A stretch of 64,000 nt of DNA, taken from the NCBI RefSeq assembly GCF_006125015.1, contig NZ_SZZN01000001.1, positions 620,001-684,000 on the forward strand, written 5' to 3'. The stretch is from Roseovarius arcticus. GTDB lineage: Bacteria; Pseudomonadota; Alphaproteobacteria; Rhodobacterales; Rhodobacteraceae. This document shows positions 26,618 to 34,806 of this stretch, in pieces. How positions within the stretch are numbered: the first letter of the stretch is position 1; each line of letters opens with the position of its first letter. The position numbers and the translations under genes were made by a program. The notes below the pieces were generated by a model. It did not search any database. It was not told the DNA's origin and worked only from the letters and a program-made list of their open reading frames with translations.

Positions 26618-27298
26618 ATGTTGAGCGAAGTTGAAAAAGGCACTAGGCCCGACAAGGCAACCCAAACCGAACGCCTGACGCAAGAGCTTGAGGCTGAGAT
26701 TCTAAATGGCGATCTTTCCCCTGGTCAGCGGCTTGACGAGATGACACTCGCCGAGCGTTTCGCCGTTTCCCGCACTCCCGTCAGGGAAGCGCTGCGCATA
26801 TTGGCCACAAGCGGACTGGTCGAACTACAGCCAAGGATCGGTGCAGTGGTAGCGCGGCCCACGGTTAGCGAAGTTATGGAGATTTTCGAACTGGTCGGCG
26901 AGTTAGAAGCCGTTGCCTCACGACTGGCTTGCGAGCGAATGACTGACGCTCACAGCTTAAGGATCGCAGAGGCTTATAAAGAGTGTTGCGAAGCGGTGTG
27001 CAGCAAGGATGTCTCACTCTACATGGATTGCAACGATATATTTCACCGAGCAATTCACGATGCGGCCGACAATCGCGCGCTAAGCGGTCAACTCTCGCAA
27101 TTAAGTAAGCGCCTGACGCCCTACCGTCGATTCATCACGTTCCGCCCCGAACGCCGAGAAAAGGCAGAGAAGGAGCATGAGATGCTGGCTTGTGCTCTGC
27201 GTGAGCGCAACGGTGAGGCGGCGGCCCTTGCCATGAAGGACCACGTTCGGATGTTGGCCGACGATGCGCTGATTTTGGCACGGAGTTTGAAATTGTGA
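26618..27298 (+). CDS. GntR-family transcription regulator, FCD type
   Basis: A 226-residue regulator. The winged helix is at residues ~15-75 (LAERFAVSRTPVREALRILATSGLVE, shown only in part here: RTPVREALRILATSGL), followed by an all-helical FCD effector domain with the metal-site His residues (NDIFHRAIHDAADN). ATG 26618 is used; GTG 26609 is an alternative. It is divergent from the nine-gene operon and overlaps the isomerase-like gene by four bases. It probably senses the cluster substrate or an intermediate. Confidence 0.9.
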   Translation: MLSEVEKGTRPDKATQTERLTQELEAEILNGDLSPGQRLDEMTLAERFAVSRTPVREALRILATSGLVELQPRIGAVVARPTVSEVMEIFELVGELEAVASRLACERMTDAHSLRIAEAYKECCEAVCSKDVSLYMDCNDIFHRAIHDAADNRALSGQLSQLSKRLTPYRRFITFRPERREKAEKEHEMLACALRERNGEAAALAMKDHVRMLADDALILARSLKL

Positions 27299-28053
27299 CT
27301 GGTGGCGACTATCAAGCTAGGCGCGTTGGCATGCTGGTCCCGTCTTCAAACACGGTGCTGGAGCCATACACCTCGGCAATGTTCGCACCCTTTGGTGAGG
27401 CTGCATCAGTACATTTTAATCGCTTCCGTGTGGTCGAAATCTCGGATTCGAATGCCTCGCGCGGTCAGTTCGAGTTGGAGACCATCCTTGAAGCCGCCGA
27501 GCGTCTGGCTGAAGCCCGCCCACATTGCATCGCTTGGTGTGGCACGGCAGCCTCTTGGCTCGGGCTAGAGAAGGACCGAACGCTGTGCCGCGCCATCACT
27601 GATCGCACCGGTGTCCCAGCCACCTCGGCCATGCTCGCCTATGAAGCATATTTCAGCCACTTTGAAATCCGAAGATTGGCATTTGTCACGCCATACCTGG
27701 AGGAAGTCCAAGCCATCATCATTGCGAACTTCGAAGCTCAAGGATACCAGATCACCGCCGAACGTCATTTGAAGGATAGGGGCAACTTCTCCTATGGTTG
27801 CTATTCGCCCGAGCGAGTCGCCAGCCTGATCCGCGAAGTGGCGCCGTCGCGCCCTGAGGCGATCGCCGTCATCTGCACAAATTTTCGCGGCGCCGCTGTG
27901 GCCGCGGCGCTTGAGAAAGATTTGGGCATTCCGGTGCTTGATTCGGTGGCGCTCACTGCAGCACATGCAATGCGCGTAGCAGGTCTTAATCCAGCTCTGG
28001 TACTGAATTGGGGTCGGGTCTTTAAAGATGTCGCCGCGATGAATCTCGATTGA
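27295..28053 (+). CDS. Maleate cis-trans isomerase / Asp-Glu racemase-like protein
   Basis: A 252-residue protein of the maleate isomerase group of the Asp/Glu racemase superfamily. The two catalytic Cys positions are seen in AWCGTAASWLG and AVICTNFRGAA, and the N-terminal GMLVPSSNTVLEP is typical. GTG 27295 overlaps the GntR stop by four bases. The family isomerises maleate or racemises/decarboxylates related diacids. Its presence suggests that the operon's route ends in a C4 dicarboxylate or similar. The gene ends 10 bases before the next IS, so genes may have been lost downstream. Confidence 0.8.
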   Translation: MTGGDYQARRVGMLVPSSNTVLEPYTSAMFAPFGEAASVHFNRFRVVEISDSNASRGQFELETILEAAERLAEARPHCIAWCGTAASWLGLEKDRTLCRAITDRTGVPATSAMLAYEAYFSHFEIRRLAFVTPYLEEVQAIIIANFEAQGYQITAERHLKDRGNFSYGCYSPERVASLIREVAPSRPEAIAVICTNFRGAAVAAALEKDLGIPVLDSVALTAAHAMRVAGLNPALVLNWGRVFKDVAAMNLD

Positions 28054-28063
28054 GGGAACTGTT

Positions 28064-28880
28064 GGGTGTTGTCAGAGGGATGGGTCTTGAGCCGGGCGGG
28101 GCGGCAGTCTAGCTTTTGTGGATGACCAATCGCAACCCCTTTCGGTATTTCCGCACCAGCGCCGAGATCATTCGCCTGGCGGTTATGATGTACGTCCGGT
28201 TTCCGCTTTCGCTGCGGAACGTCGAGGATCTCTTGCACGAGCGAGGGATCGATATCTGTTACGAGACGGTCCGGTTCTGGTGGAACCGCTTCGGGCCGAT
28301 GTTCGCGGCGGAGATCCGCAAACGCCGCGTCGAGGGGATGCGGCCGAGCCGGTGGCGGTGGCACCTGGATGAGGTTTTCGTGAAGATAAACGGGGAGACC
28401 CGCTACCTTTGGCGGGCCGTAGATCACGAAGGAGAGGTGCTTGAATCCTATGTAACAAAGCGACGATATCGCAAAGCCGAATTGAAATTCCTCAGAAAAA
28501 CCATGAAACGCCATGGCAAGGTTGAGGTGCTCGTCACCGACAAACTGCGTTCCTACGGCGCGGCGATGAAGGTCGTTGGCAACGTAGACAAACAGGAAAC
28601 TGGCCGCTGGCTCAACAACAGGGCGGAGAATTCTCACCTGCCGTTCCGACGACGAGAACGGGCCATGCTACGCTTTAGGCGCGTGCGAAGTCTGCAGAAA
28701 TTTGTCGCCGCTCACGCCTCTCCCTTCAACCATTTCAACCAAGAGCGCAGCTTCTACAGCCGGCCAAATTTCAAGCTGAACCGTGCCGCCGCTCTTGCCG
28801 AGTGGCGCGACCTTTGTGCGGCATAACAGATTGCCGATACCGGTAAACTGAGACGAGTTCGTATTCGTCTGACACCACCC
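28064..28880 (+). mobile_element. IS6-family insertion sequence, copy at 28.1 kb (complete)
   Basis: About 817 bp. The left end GGGTGTTGTCAGAGGGA and reversed right end GGGTGGTGTCAGACGAA form the terminal inverted repeat. The flanking 8-mers (GAACTGTT, ATATCTGC) are not duplicated. It is a distinct subtype from copy 1, and the remnant at 17.4 kb matches its right end. It separates the two catabolic regions. Confidence 0.9.
28122..28826 (+). CDS. IS6-family transposase (copy at 28.1 kb)
   Basis: A 234-residue DDE transposase that appears intact. Catalytic residues are in HLDEVFVKI, VTDKLRSY and NNRAENSHLPFRRRE. It is one residue shorter than the others because of the variable patch RKRRVEGMRPSRWRW. 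ATG 28122 is chosen by alignment with the other copies. Confidence 0.93.
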   Translation: MTNRNPFRYFRTSAEIIRLAVMMYVRFPLSLRNVEDLLHERGIDICYETVRFWWNRFGPMFAAEIRKRRVEGMRPSRWRWHLDEVFVKINGETRYLWRAVDHEGEVLESYVTKRRYRKAELKFLRKTMKRHGKVEVLVTDKLRSYGAAMKVVGNVDKQETGRWLNNRAENSHLPFRRRERAMLRFRRVRSLQKFVAAHASPFNHFNQERSFYSRPNFKLNRAAALAEWRDLCAA

Positions 28881-28945
28881 ATATCTGCCAATGCCTGCCA
28901 AGTCGCAGGTGGCTGCACCAACCAGCATGAAAGGATCACTCAGGC

Positions 28946-29437
28946 ATGCTTCCCCAAGGACTGAACGTCACGCCGCTGACTGCAAATGCTTTCGCACCCT
29001 ACGGCGATCTTATCGAGCTTGAAGGCAAGCCCGACAAAATTATTAATCAAGGTATGTGCGGCCGATATCACGATCTGGCTAAGCTGGATTTCACGGATGG
29101 CCGCGCAGGTATCAGTTTCTTCGACGCCAAGGAGCGACGTTTGCCGATCGTCGTCGATATGGTGGAGCGCCATGCAATGGGGAGTCAGGCGTTTATTCCG
29201 CTCAGTGGGGTCCGGTTTCTAGCCATCGTGGCAGATGACGACGATGGCAGGCCAGTGAATTTGAGTGCCTTCGTTGTCGGGGGCGAGCAATCCATTAATT
29301 TGCACTGTGGCATCTGGCACGGCGTTCTAACGCCCATCGGCGCATCCGGGCGCTTTGTAGTGGTCGATCGCATCGGTGACGGCACCAACCTGGAAGAGCA
29401 CTGGTTCGAGACGCCCTACGTCATCGAGCGGCTGTGA
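28946..29437 (+). CDS. allA: Ureidoglycolate lyase
   Basis: A 163-residue protein matching AllA: FAPYGDLIELEG near the N-terminus, HxMGSQAFIPL in the middle (RHAMGSQAFIPLSG) and the C-terminal LHCGIWHGVLTPI motif. It splits ureidoglycolate to glyoxylate and urea in purine and ureide breakdown. It stands alone on the + strand just after the IS and converges with the phosphotriesterase-like gene. Together with the AllE-like cupin and hydantoinase at 38-41 kb it points to ureide catabolism. Confidence 0.92.
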   Translation: MLPQGLNVTPLTANAFAPYGDLIELEGKPDKIINQGMCGRYHDLAKLDFTDGRAGISFFDAKERRLPIVVDMVERHAMGSQAFIPLSGVRFLAIVADDDDGRPVNLSAFVVGGEQSINLHCGIWHGVLTPIGASGRFVVVDRIGDGTNLEEHWFETPYVIERL

Positions 29438-29455
29438 CTAAAAAAAATCGGCGTC

Positions 29456-30496
29456 CTACATCGTCAGTAGGCGGCGCGGCGTGTCTTGCAATATCCGGTT
29501 GATCACTGCGTCGGTAAATCCCTTGCGGCGCATCACAGGCACCACCCCCTTCAGAATGTGGCCATAGCCATGCCCGCCCCGCCGGCGCAGTCGGGTTTTT
29601 GTGCAAATGTCATGGGCCATCAATACCTTGTCCCCATACCCCGCAGCCACCAATGCCGCGATCTTTGCTAGGCGGCCGGCGTCGTTGGGCATGTCCAGAT
29701 CTGAAAAAGGATAGTAACTGCTTTCGATTCCGAAAAAGTCCCATTCCAGAACGCATCCGGTGTCGGCAAGGGCCAGCGCCTGATCCACGCTGGTGAAGGT
29801 GCGGTCGAGATGGCCGATGATGACGCGTTCGGGATCCGCCCCTGCAGCAATCAGATGCTCGACAATGGCGCGTGGCGAGGCCGGGTCACGCCCCGGATGA
29901 ACGCTGATAGCGGCCCCCGTTTCCTGTTGCGCCAGTGCGGCGGCGGTCATGGCGCGTCGCTCGTCCGAATGCCAAGGATCGCTGACGCCAATCTCGCCGA
30001 TGATGCCAGCGCGAAGGCCCGTCTCGTCGAACCCGGTGTGAAGATCGCGGATCATCGCTGCCGCCATATCGTTTGTCGATGTGGCCGACAGGGCCTGCGC
30101 GCAAAATTCGGTGATATAATAGCCGGTCCCGGCGACGATGTGCGCGCCAGACCGCCGCGATATATCGGCCAGTCCGGCAGGGTCGGGGGCGATGCCGCGG
30201 ATCGTGAGGTCGACAATCGTGCCGCCACCCGCTGCGCAGTAGTCGCTTAGCTCGCCTACCATCATATCTGGATCGTCGAGAATGTGATTGCCGTAATGTC
30301 TGGTCCAGAAAAACCGCACGTCATGCACGTTTTCCAGCGTGATCTCCACGGGCGGTTGACCCGACGCAGCGACGGAAGGCGGGGTGACATCGCACAGCAC
30401 GTGTTCGTGCATCGACACCACCCCAAGCGCGGCTGGATCGACAGGACCCAAGACGGTCTGAACACGTCCAGCTCTCTGGTTTTCACCCGCCGACAC
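29456..30496 (-). CDS. Phosphotriesterase-family metallohydrolase
   Basis: A 346-residue amidohydrolase-superfamily protein of the PTE group. Metal ligands are HxH in VVSMHEHVLCD, Glu in IIGEIGVSD (where true phosphotriesterases often have a carboxylated Lys), His in ISVHPGRD and IIGHLDRT, and Asp in LMAHDICT. GTG 30496 starts within the end of the upstream gene. Substrates of this group are lactones, esters or amides; the true one is unknown. It is the last gene of the leftward transport/hydrolase operon. Confidence 0.88.
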   Translation of the reverse strand: MSAGENQRAGRVQTVLGPVDPAALGVVSMHEHVLCDVTPPSVAASGQPPVEITLENVHDVRFFWTRHYGNHILDDPDMMVGELSDYCAAGGGTIVDLTIRGIAPDPAGLADISRRSGAHIVAGTGYYITEFCAQALSATSTNDMAAAMIRDLHTGFDETGLRAGIIGEIGVSDPWHSDERRAMTAAALAQQETGAAISVHPGRDPASPRAIVEHLIAAGADPERVIIGHLDRTFTSVDQALALADTGCVLEWDFFGIESSYYPFSDLDMPNDAGRLAKIAALVAAGYGDKVLMAHDICTKTRLRRRGGHGYGHILKGVVPVMRRKGFTDAVINRILQDTPRRLLTM

Positions 30497-31442
30497 GGAA
30501 CAACTTGCTTGTGTTTTGTCCTACCATACGTCGCAGATCCTCGCGCGGTACGCCGCAGCTTTCCAAAAGCAGCAAGAGTTCGCGCAACCCCTCGACTGGC
30601 GGGGGCAACAGGAACACTCCGCAATCTCCGGAAATGACAACCTTGTCCACGGGAGCGGCGGCGATCAACGCGGCCATCTGTGGCGCCAAGACCGGTGGAA
30701 CGGTATTGCGTGCGCTATCGACATGCGTCAGGCCTGTCTGGGTCGCATGGCTGACAAAGAAGAACGAAAACTCCACGTGCGCGCCCATCGCCGCCAGCTC
30801 CGTGACTGTCGCTGCGTCGTAGTGACTGGCCGGAACCAGAATGCGCGTGACGCCCTGTTGGCGGGCGGACTCTACCGCGCGCAGGGCTTCCGGACCGCTG
30901 AGATGGCCAGTGTTCAGCACGACATCCGCCTCGGCCACCAGATCGAATATCTCAGACAGGGGGGCTGGCAACGCGCCGCTGTCCGGTATCGCCAGACAGG
31001 CCGCGGCGTAATCGTCCGGGCGGTTCTCCATCTGCGCGATATGCCGGGTGTGGTGCGTGGGAAGCGAGATAAACCGCGCGCCGTCTCCCGGCGCGCCATA
31101 CCCCAGCTTCAACGCGATGCGCACGGCGTCGGCGCTGATCCCGCCGGCGGCAGGCTCCATGATCAGCCCGCCGAACACCTCGACGCCCAGATGCCCCAGA
31201 TGCCGGTTGGCCAGTGCCGCGATGCCGGACGAGTTGGCGAAATTATCCATCAGGCCGATGCCGCGCATCTCGGCATCTGCGGCCTGTTGAACAGCCTGAA
31301 ACACGTCGATGGAGCGGCCGTTGATATGCGGGCAGGTGTGAACGTGATTGTCCACCGCACCCACCAGAAGATCGGCGCCGGGCATTGGAATAGGCAAGGG
31401 TGCTGGGGTCTCAGTGTCGCAGGATTTTGCTGACAAAGTCAT
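30483..31442 (-). CDS. Amidohydrolase-superfamily protein (DUF6282-like)
   Basis: A 319-residue TIM-barrel metallohydrolase. It carries HVHTCPH at the start of the barrel, DNFANSSGIAAL, a His in VLNTGHLSG, and the metal Asp in VISGDCGVF. ATG 31442 is preferred because GGAG lies eight bases upstream; a shorter start at 31385 sits directly before the conserved GADLLVGAVDNHVHT region. It overlaps the ATPase gene and the phosphotriesterase-like gene, so it is part of the same operon. Its function is unknown, but two metallohydrolases in tandem suggest successive ring or amide hydrolyses. Confidence 0.78.
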   Translation of the reverse strand: MTLSAKSCDTETPAPLPIPMPGADLLVGAVDNHVHTCPHINGRSIDVFQAVQQAADAEMRGIGLMDNFANSSGIAALANRHLGHLGVEVFGGLIMEPAAGGISADAVRIALKLGYGAPGDGARFISLPTHHTRHIAQMENRPDDYAAACLAIPDSGALPAPLSEIFDLVAEADVVLNTGHLSGPEALRAVESARQQGVTRILVPASHYDAATVTELAAMGAHVEFSFFFVSHATQTGLTHVDSARNTVPPVLAPQMAALIAAAPVDKVVISGDCGVFLLPPPVEGLRELLLLLESCGVPREDLRRMVGQNTSKLFRVGG

Positions 31443-32148
31443 TGGTGCGCTCCATCTGGGGATTGTCAAAAATTTCCGCCGGCGATCCCATCTCGACCAC
31501 CTTGCCGTCGGCCATGAAGGCGACGCGTGCGCTGATTTCACGGATGAATCCCATCTCGTGGCTGACGATCAGCATGGTCATGCCCTCCTGCGCCAGCCCG
31601 CGGATCGTATCCAGCACCTCTGATACCAGTTCGGGGTCCAGCGCGGCGGTCACCTCGTCCAGCAGCAGGATATCGGGCTTCAGGCACAGGCTACGGGCGA
31701 TGGCGACCCGTTGCTGCTGGCCGCCTGACAGCTGATCGGGATAGCTTTGCAGCTTGTCCGCCAGTCCGACTTTTTCCAGCAGAAGCATCGCCTCGGGGCG
31801 GACATCGGCGGGCTTGCGGCCACGCACCTTGGTGGGCGCGATCATCACGTTCTCCAAAACGGTGAGGTTCTGGAACAGGTTGTATTGTTGGAATACGATC
31901 GCGGCACGGTCACGCAATGCGCGGACCTCTGCGGCATTGCCCAGATTGATGGGCTCGTTCGCGATGCGCACCACGCCTGCCTCAGGTTTCAGCAGGCCCG
32001 TCAGGACGCGCAGAACCGTGCTCTTGCCCGAGCCGGACGGGCCGATCAACCCGAGGGTTTCGCCCCGTTCCACGGACAGGGAAATCCCGTCCAGCACGCG
32101 GAGCGCGCCGTATGAGGCGCTGATGTTATCGAGTTCGAGATGGGGCAA
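31411..32148 (-). CDS. Polar amino-acid ABC transporter ATPase (GlnQ/HisP-like)
   Basis: A 245-residue ATPase with Walker A GPSGSGKST, signature LSGGQQQR and Walker B ILLLDEVT. TTG 32148 is chosen because GGAGAAG precedes it and it agrees with family starts; the reading frame extends upstream to TTG 32172. The start lies within the end of the permease gene. It belongs to a complete importer (two permeases, one binding protein). Confidence 0.92.
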   Translation of the reverse strand: MPHLELDNISASYGALRVLDGISLSVERGETLGLIGPSGSGKSTVLRVLTGLLKPEAGVVRIANEPINLGNAAEVRALRDRAAIVFQQYNLFQNLTVLENVMIAPTKVRGRKPADVRPEAMLLLEKVGLADKLQSYPDQLSGGQQQRVAIARSLCLKPDILLLDEVTAALDPELVSEVLDTIRGLAQEGMTMLIVSHEMGFIREISARVAFMADGKVVEMGSPAEIFDNPQMERTNDFVSKILRH

Positions 32149-32812
32149 GTTTCTTCTCCAGTTTCGCGCCAAGGCGGGACAGCGGATAGGACAGCATGAA
32201 GTAGATGACTAGGATCACACCAAAGGATGCGGCAGCCGAAAAGCCCTTGTTGCTGAACGTCTTGCCGACATAAGTCAACTCAACCACGCCGATCTGCGAA
32301 GCCAGCGCGCTGTCTTTGATAAACAGGATGAAAAACCCAAAGGCCGGCGGCAGAATGACGGTCCATGCCTGCGGCAGGATGACATAGCGGATTGTTTGCA
32401 GCAGCGAGAAATTCATCGTCGTCGCGGCATGCCACTGGTTTGGATGCACCGACTGCAGACCCGCGCGCACGATCTCTGCCAGAAATGCCGTGCCGATCAG
32501 CACGACAGTGACGCAACCCACCGTCAGAGTGGACACGTCGAGGCCGGCGAACTGAAACGCGAAGAAGCACAGAAACAGAGTGACGAGGAAAGGCACCCGG
32601 CGAAAGAACTCGGTAAAGATCAGCGCCAGCATCCGCAGGGGCCAGGTGATGGCGCCGTCCGTCAGCCGCGCAACCGCCAGAAGGGTGCCGAACAGCCCTC
32701 CCAAGATACAGCCGAACGCCGACAGCGCGATGGTCGTGACCGCCCCCTGCGCCAGAAACAGCAGGTTGTAATAGGTCGCCATCTGCCAGATTTCGCGGAA
32801 CAGATCGCCCAT
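32126..32812 (-). CDS. Polar amino-acid ABC transporter permease (HisM/GlnP-like)
   Basis: A 228-residue permease with about five hydrophobic segments and the family loop GLQSVHPNQWHAATTMNFS preceding a membrane-exit segment. It abuts the sister permease (shared base 32812). The two form the membrane heterodimer of the importer. Confidence 0.92.
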   Translation of the reverse strand: MGDLFREIWQMATYYNLLFLAQGAVTTIALSAFGCILGGLFGTLLAVARLTDGAITWPLRMLALIFTEFFRRVPFLVTLFLCFFAFQFAGLDVSTLTVGCVTVVLIGTAFLAEIVRAGLQSVHPNQWHAATTMNFSLLQTIRYVILPQAWTVILPPAFGFFILFIKDSALASQIGVVELTYVGKTFSNKGFSAAASFGVILVIYFMLSYPLSRLGAKLEKKLAPSRTR

Positions 32813-33486
32813 CAGACGATCCTCATCTTGGCGCGGAATGCGAACCTGCCAATCAGGGCCAGCACGACCGATGCAAACAGCGTGACGACGACGTAGACCA
32901 CCGCGATGATCGAAAAGACCTCGAGCGAGCGGAAAGTCTCTGCATTAACGTTCAGCGCGCGGCCGGTCAGTTCTTCGACGCCAAAGATAGCGGCCATGGA
33001 GGTGCCCAGCGTCATCAAGATATAATGATTTGAAAGCGGCGGAAACAGCACCTTGGCGACGTGGGGCAGGATCACATAACGGATCTGCTGAAGCCGAGTG
33101 AAGCCCAGAACCTCGGCGGCTTCCATCTCGCTCTGGCGTCGCGATTCAAATCCGGCGCGCTGGATTTCGGTCAGGTAGGCACCTGCGTTCAGCGTCATGC
33201 CCAGCAGGACGGCCATGTAGGATGTGAGAAAGATGCCATAATCGGGCAGCGCGAAATAGAGAAAGTATATCTGCACGAGCTGCGGCGTATTGATGAAGAA
33301 CACCACGTAGACGTTGACGATGCGCCGCGCTATGCCGCCCCCGAACGTCTTGACCGCCGCACAAAACGTGCCGATCAGAATGCCGCCGCAGAATGCCAGA
33401 AACGCAATCTGAAGGCTGAGCCACGCACCCCCAAGCAGGTAGGGAAGCCGGGGCCATATCTGGCCAAACTGAAATGTATAGTCCAT
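32812..33486 (-). CDS. Polar amino-acid ABC transporter permease (HisQ-like)
   Basis: A 224-residue permease with hydrophobic helices from residue ~15 and the conserved GFESRRQSEMEAAEVLGFT loop. It is encoded between the binding protein gene and the second permease gene, in the usual order of the family. Confidence 0.92.
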   Translation of the reverse strand: MDYTFQFGQIWPRLPYLLGGAWLSLQIAFLAFCGGILIGTFCAAVKTFGGGIARRIVNVYVVFFINTPQLVQIYFLYFALPDYGIFLTSYMAVLLGMTLNAGAYLTEIQRAGFESRRQSEMEAAEVLGFTRLQQIRYVILPHVAKVLFPPLSNHYILMTLGTSMAAIFGVEELTGRALNVNAETFRSLEVFSIIAVVYVVVTLFASVVLALIGRFAFRAKMRIV

Positions 33487-33562
33487 GATTTGCCCCCGAA
33501 TACGCCCCCGGAATGGGCGGCGCAGTCACTGCCACGCCCATTCCTAAAACTGCTGGCTTAAC

Positions 33563-34381
33563 TCAGAACCAGGGGGACTCATCGACGGGCTGAAGCATCT
33601 CGATGCCGAACCACTTGAGCCACAGCTCATCGGTCACGCCCTTGCGCTGCAATTCGAAAACCGCGACGTTCAGCCAATCCTTCAGGTTGTCGCTATTCTT
33701 GGCGACGCCGATTGCGCAGTAGTAGACATCGACAGGCGTCTCGACGACGGACCATTCCACATCATGCTTGTTCATGTATTCGCCGACGAAATCCAGAACG
33801 TCGAGCATTGCATCGGCGCGCCCCTGCGCCAGTGCGCGCACCACATCAGGATAGTTGTCGAGCAGCAGAACTTCGGCCTGCGGTAGATTCTCCTCGATGA
33901 ATTTGACGGGTGTGCTTCCGCGCACCTGCACGAAGGTCACGTCCGGCTTGTCCAGTTCCTTCCAGTCGCTGACGGCGTTTTCCTTGAGGGTCAGCACGCC
34001 GAACACTTCGGTATGCACCGGCAGGGTGAAATCGATGATCTTGGCGCGTTCGGGATTGCGGGTCATCGCGCCCATCACGATGTCGATCTTGCCGCTAGCG
34101 ACAAACGGGATGCGGTCGGGCGAGCCGACTTGAACGACCTCCAGCGTAACGCCCAGCATATCCGCCAGCTTCTGCGAGTAGTCCACATCAAAGCCGGCGA
34201 TCTCGTTTTTGTCGTCATACGTGCCGAGTGGCGCGAGGGTCGGATTCACGCCGACCTTCAAAGTGCCGGACGCCAGAATTTCATCCAGAGTGCGCGCGTC
34301 TGCCGCGCCGGGCGCCACAAGCGCAGTCGCCATTGTCGCCAAGGCGCCGGCCACCGCCAGTCGTTTCAGGAATTGGAACAT
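33563..34381 (-). CDS. Periplasmic amino-acid binding protein (SBP family 3)
   Basis: A 272-residue solute-binding protein with an N-terminal signal peptide (residues 1-29, ending VAPGAADA). Family-3 features follow: GTLKVGVNPTLAPLGTYD, GFDVDYSQKLADML and DIVMGAMTRNPERAKIIDF. It starts the leftward operon of transporter plus two metallohydrolases. A GTATAC site lies in the short gap between it and the divergent dehydrogenase operon. The ligand is probably a polar amino acid or a related ureide or imino acid. Confidence 0.92.
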   Translation of the reverse strand: MFQFLKRLAVAGALATMATALVAPGAADARTLDEILASGTLKVGVNPTLAPLGTYDDKNEIAGFDVDYSQKLADMLGVTLEVVQVGSPDRIPFVASGKIDIVMGAMTRNPERAKIIDFTLPVHTEVFGVLTLKENAVSDWKELDKPDVTFVQVRGSTPVKFIEENLPQAEVLLLDNYPDVVRALAQGRADAMLDVLDFVGEYMNKHDVEWSVVETPVDVYYCAIGVAKNSDNLKDWLNVAVFELQRKGVTDELWLKWFGIEMLQPVDESPWF

Positions 34382-34448
34382 TTTATTTTCCCCACTGTTT
34401 TATTGCTTTTTCATGATCGTGAATTAAGTTGCACGATAAGTGTGCAGT

Positions 34449-34458
34449 TTGTATACGA
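34449..34458. promoter_or_regulatory. Candidate GntR (FCD) operator around GTATAC
   Basis: The sequence TTTGTATACGAAA lies in the 106-base gap between the divergent binding-protein and [2Fe-2S] genes. A related TCTGTATACACAA lies upstream of the hydantoinase gene at 41.27 kb. FCD GntR proteins often bind TNGTATACNA-like dyads, so the GntR protein encoded at 39.1-39.8 kb is the likely binder. Confidence 0.5.
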
Positions 34459-34487
34459 AACAAACACAAGTAAAGAAGTTTGTCTGT

Positions 34488-34781
34488 ATGGCTGATCCGA
34501 CCCCGCAGCATAGTGCGCAGATGGCCGCCCCCATCCACATCATGGTCGATGGCCGCGAGGTGGCGTGCAAGCTGGGTCAGACCGTTGCCAGCGCCCTGCT
34601 GATGCAGAGAGTTTACCTCTTTAGATCCAGCCCGAATGCACGCACTCCGCGCGGTCCTTTTTGTATGATGGGCGCTTGTCAGGAATGTGCAATTCGAATT
34701 GATGGATCAATCCGGCGCGCCTGTCAGGCCGAGGTTCAGGACGGGATGCGGGTGGAGTTGCTGGGGGCGGGCGCGCAATGA
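34488..34781 (+). CDS. Small [2Fe-2S] subunit of amine/amino-acid dehydrogenase (second set)
   Basis: A 97-residue ferredoxin-like protein with cluster ligands in GPFCMMGACQECAI and RRAC. ATG 34488 opens MADPTPQ; the longer frame would run back into the regulatory gap. It is first in a rightward operon that also encodes the FAD and DAO subunits, the same trio as at 17.5-20.4 kb but in a different gene order. Confidence 0.85.
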   Translation: MADPTPQHSAQMAAPIHIMVDGREVACKLGQTVASALLMQRVYLFRSSPNARTPRGPFCMMGACQECAIRIDGSIRRACQAEVQDGMRVELLGAGAQ

Positions 34782-34806
34782 GCGTGTGCGGCGCTGGTGT
34801 CCGGCG

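Noticed and set aside
30516..31433. 305-codon + strand frame opposite the DUF6282-like gene
   Set aside because: A high-GC shadow frame; the opposite strand has clear metal-binding motifs and operon overlaps.
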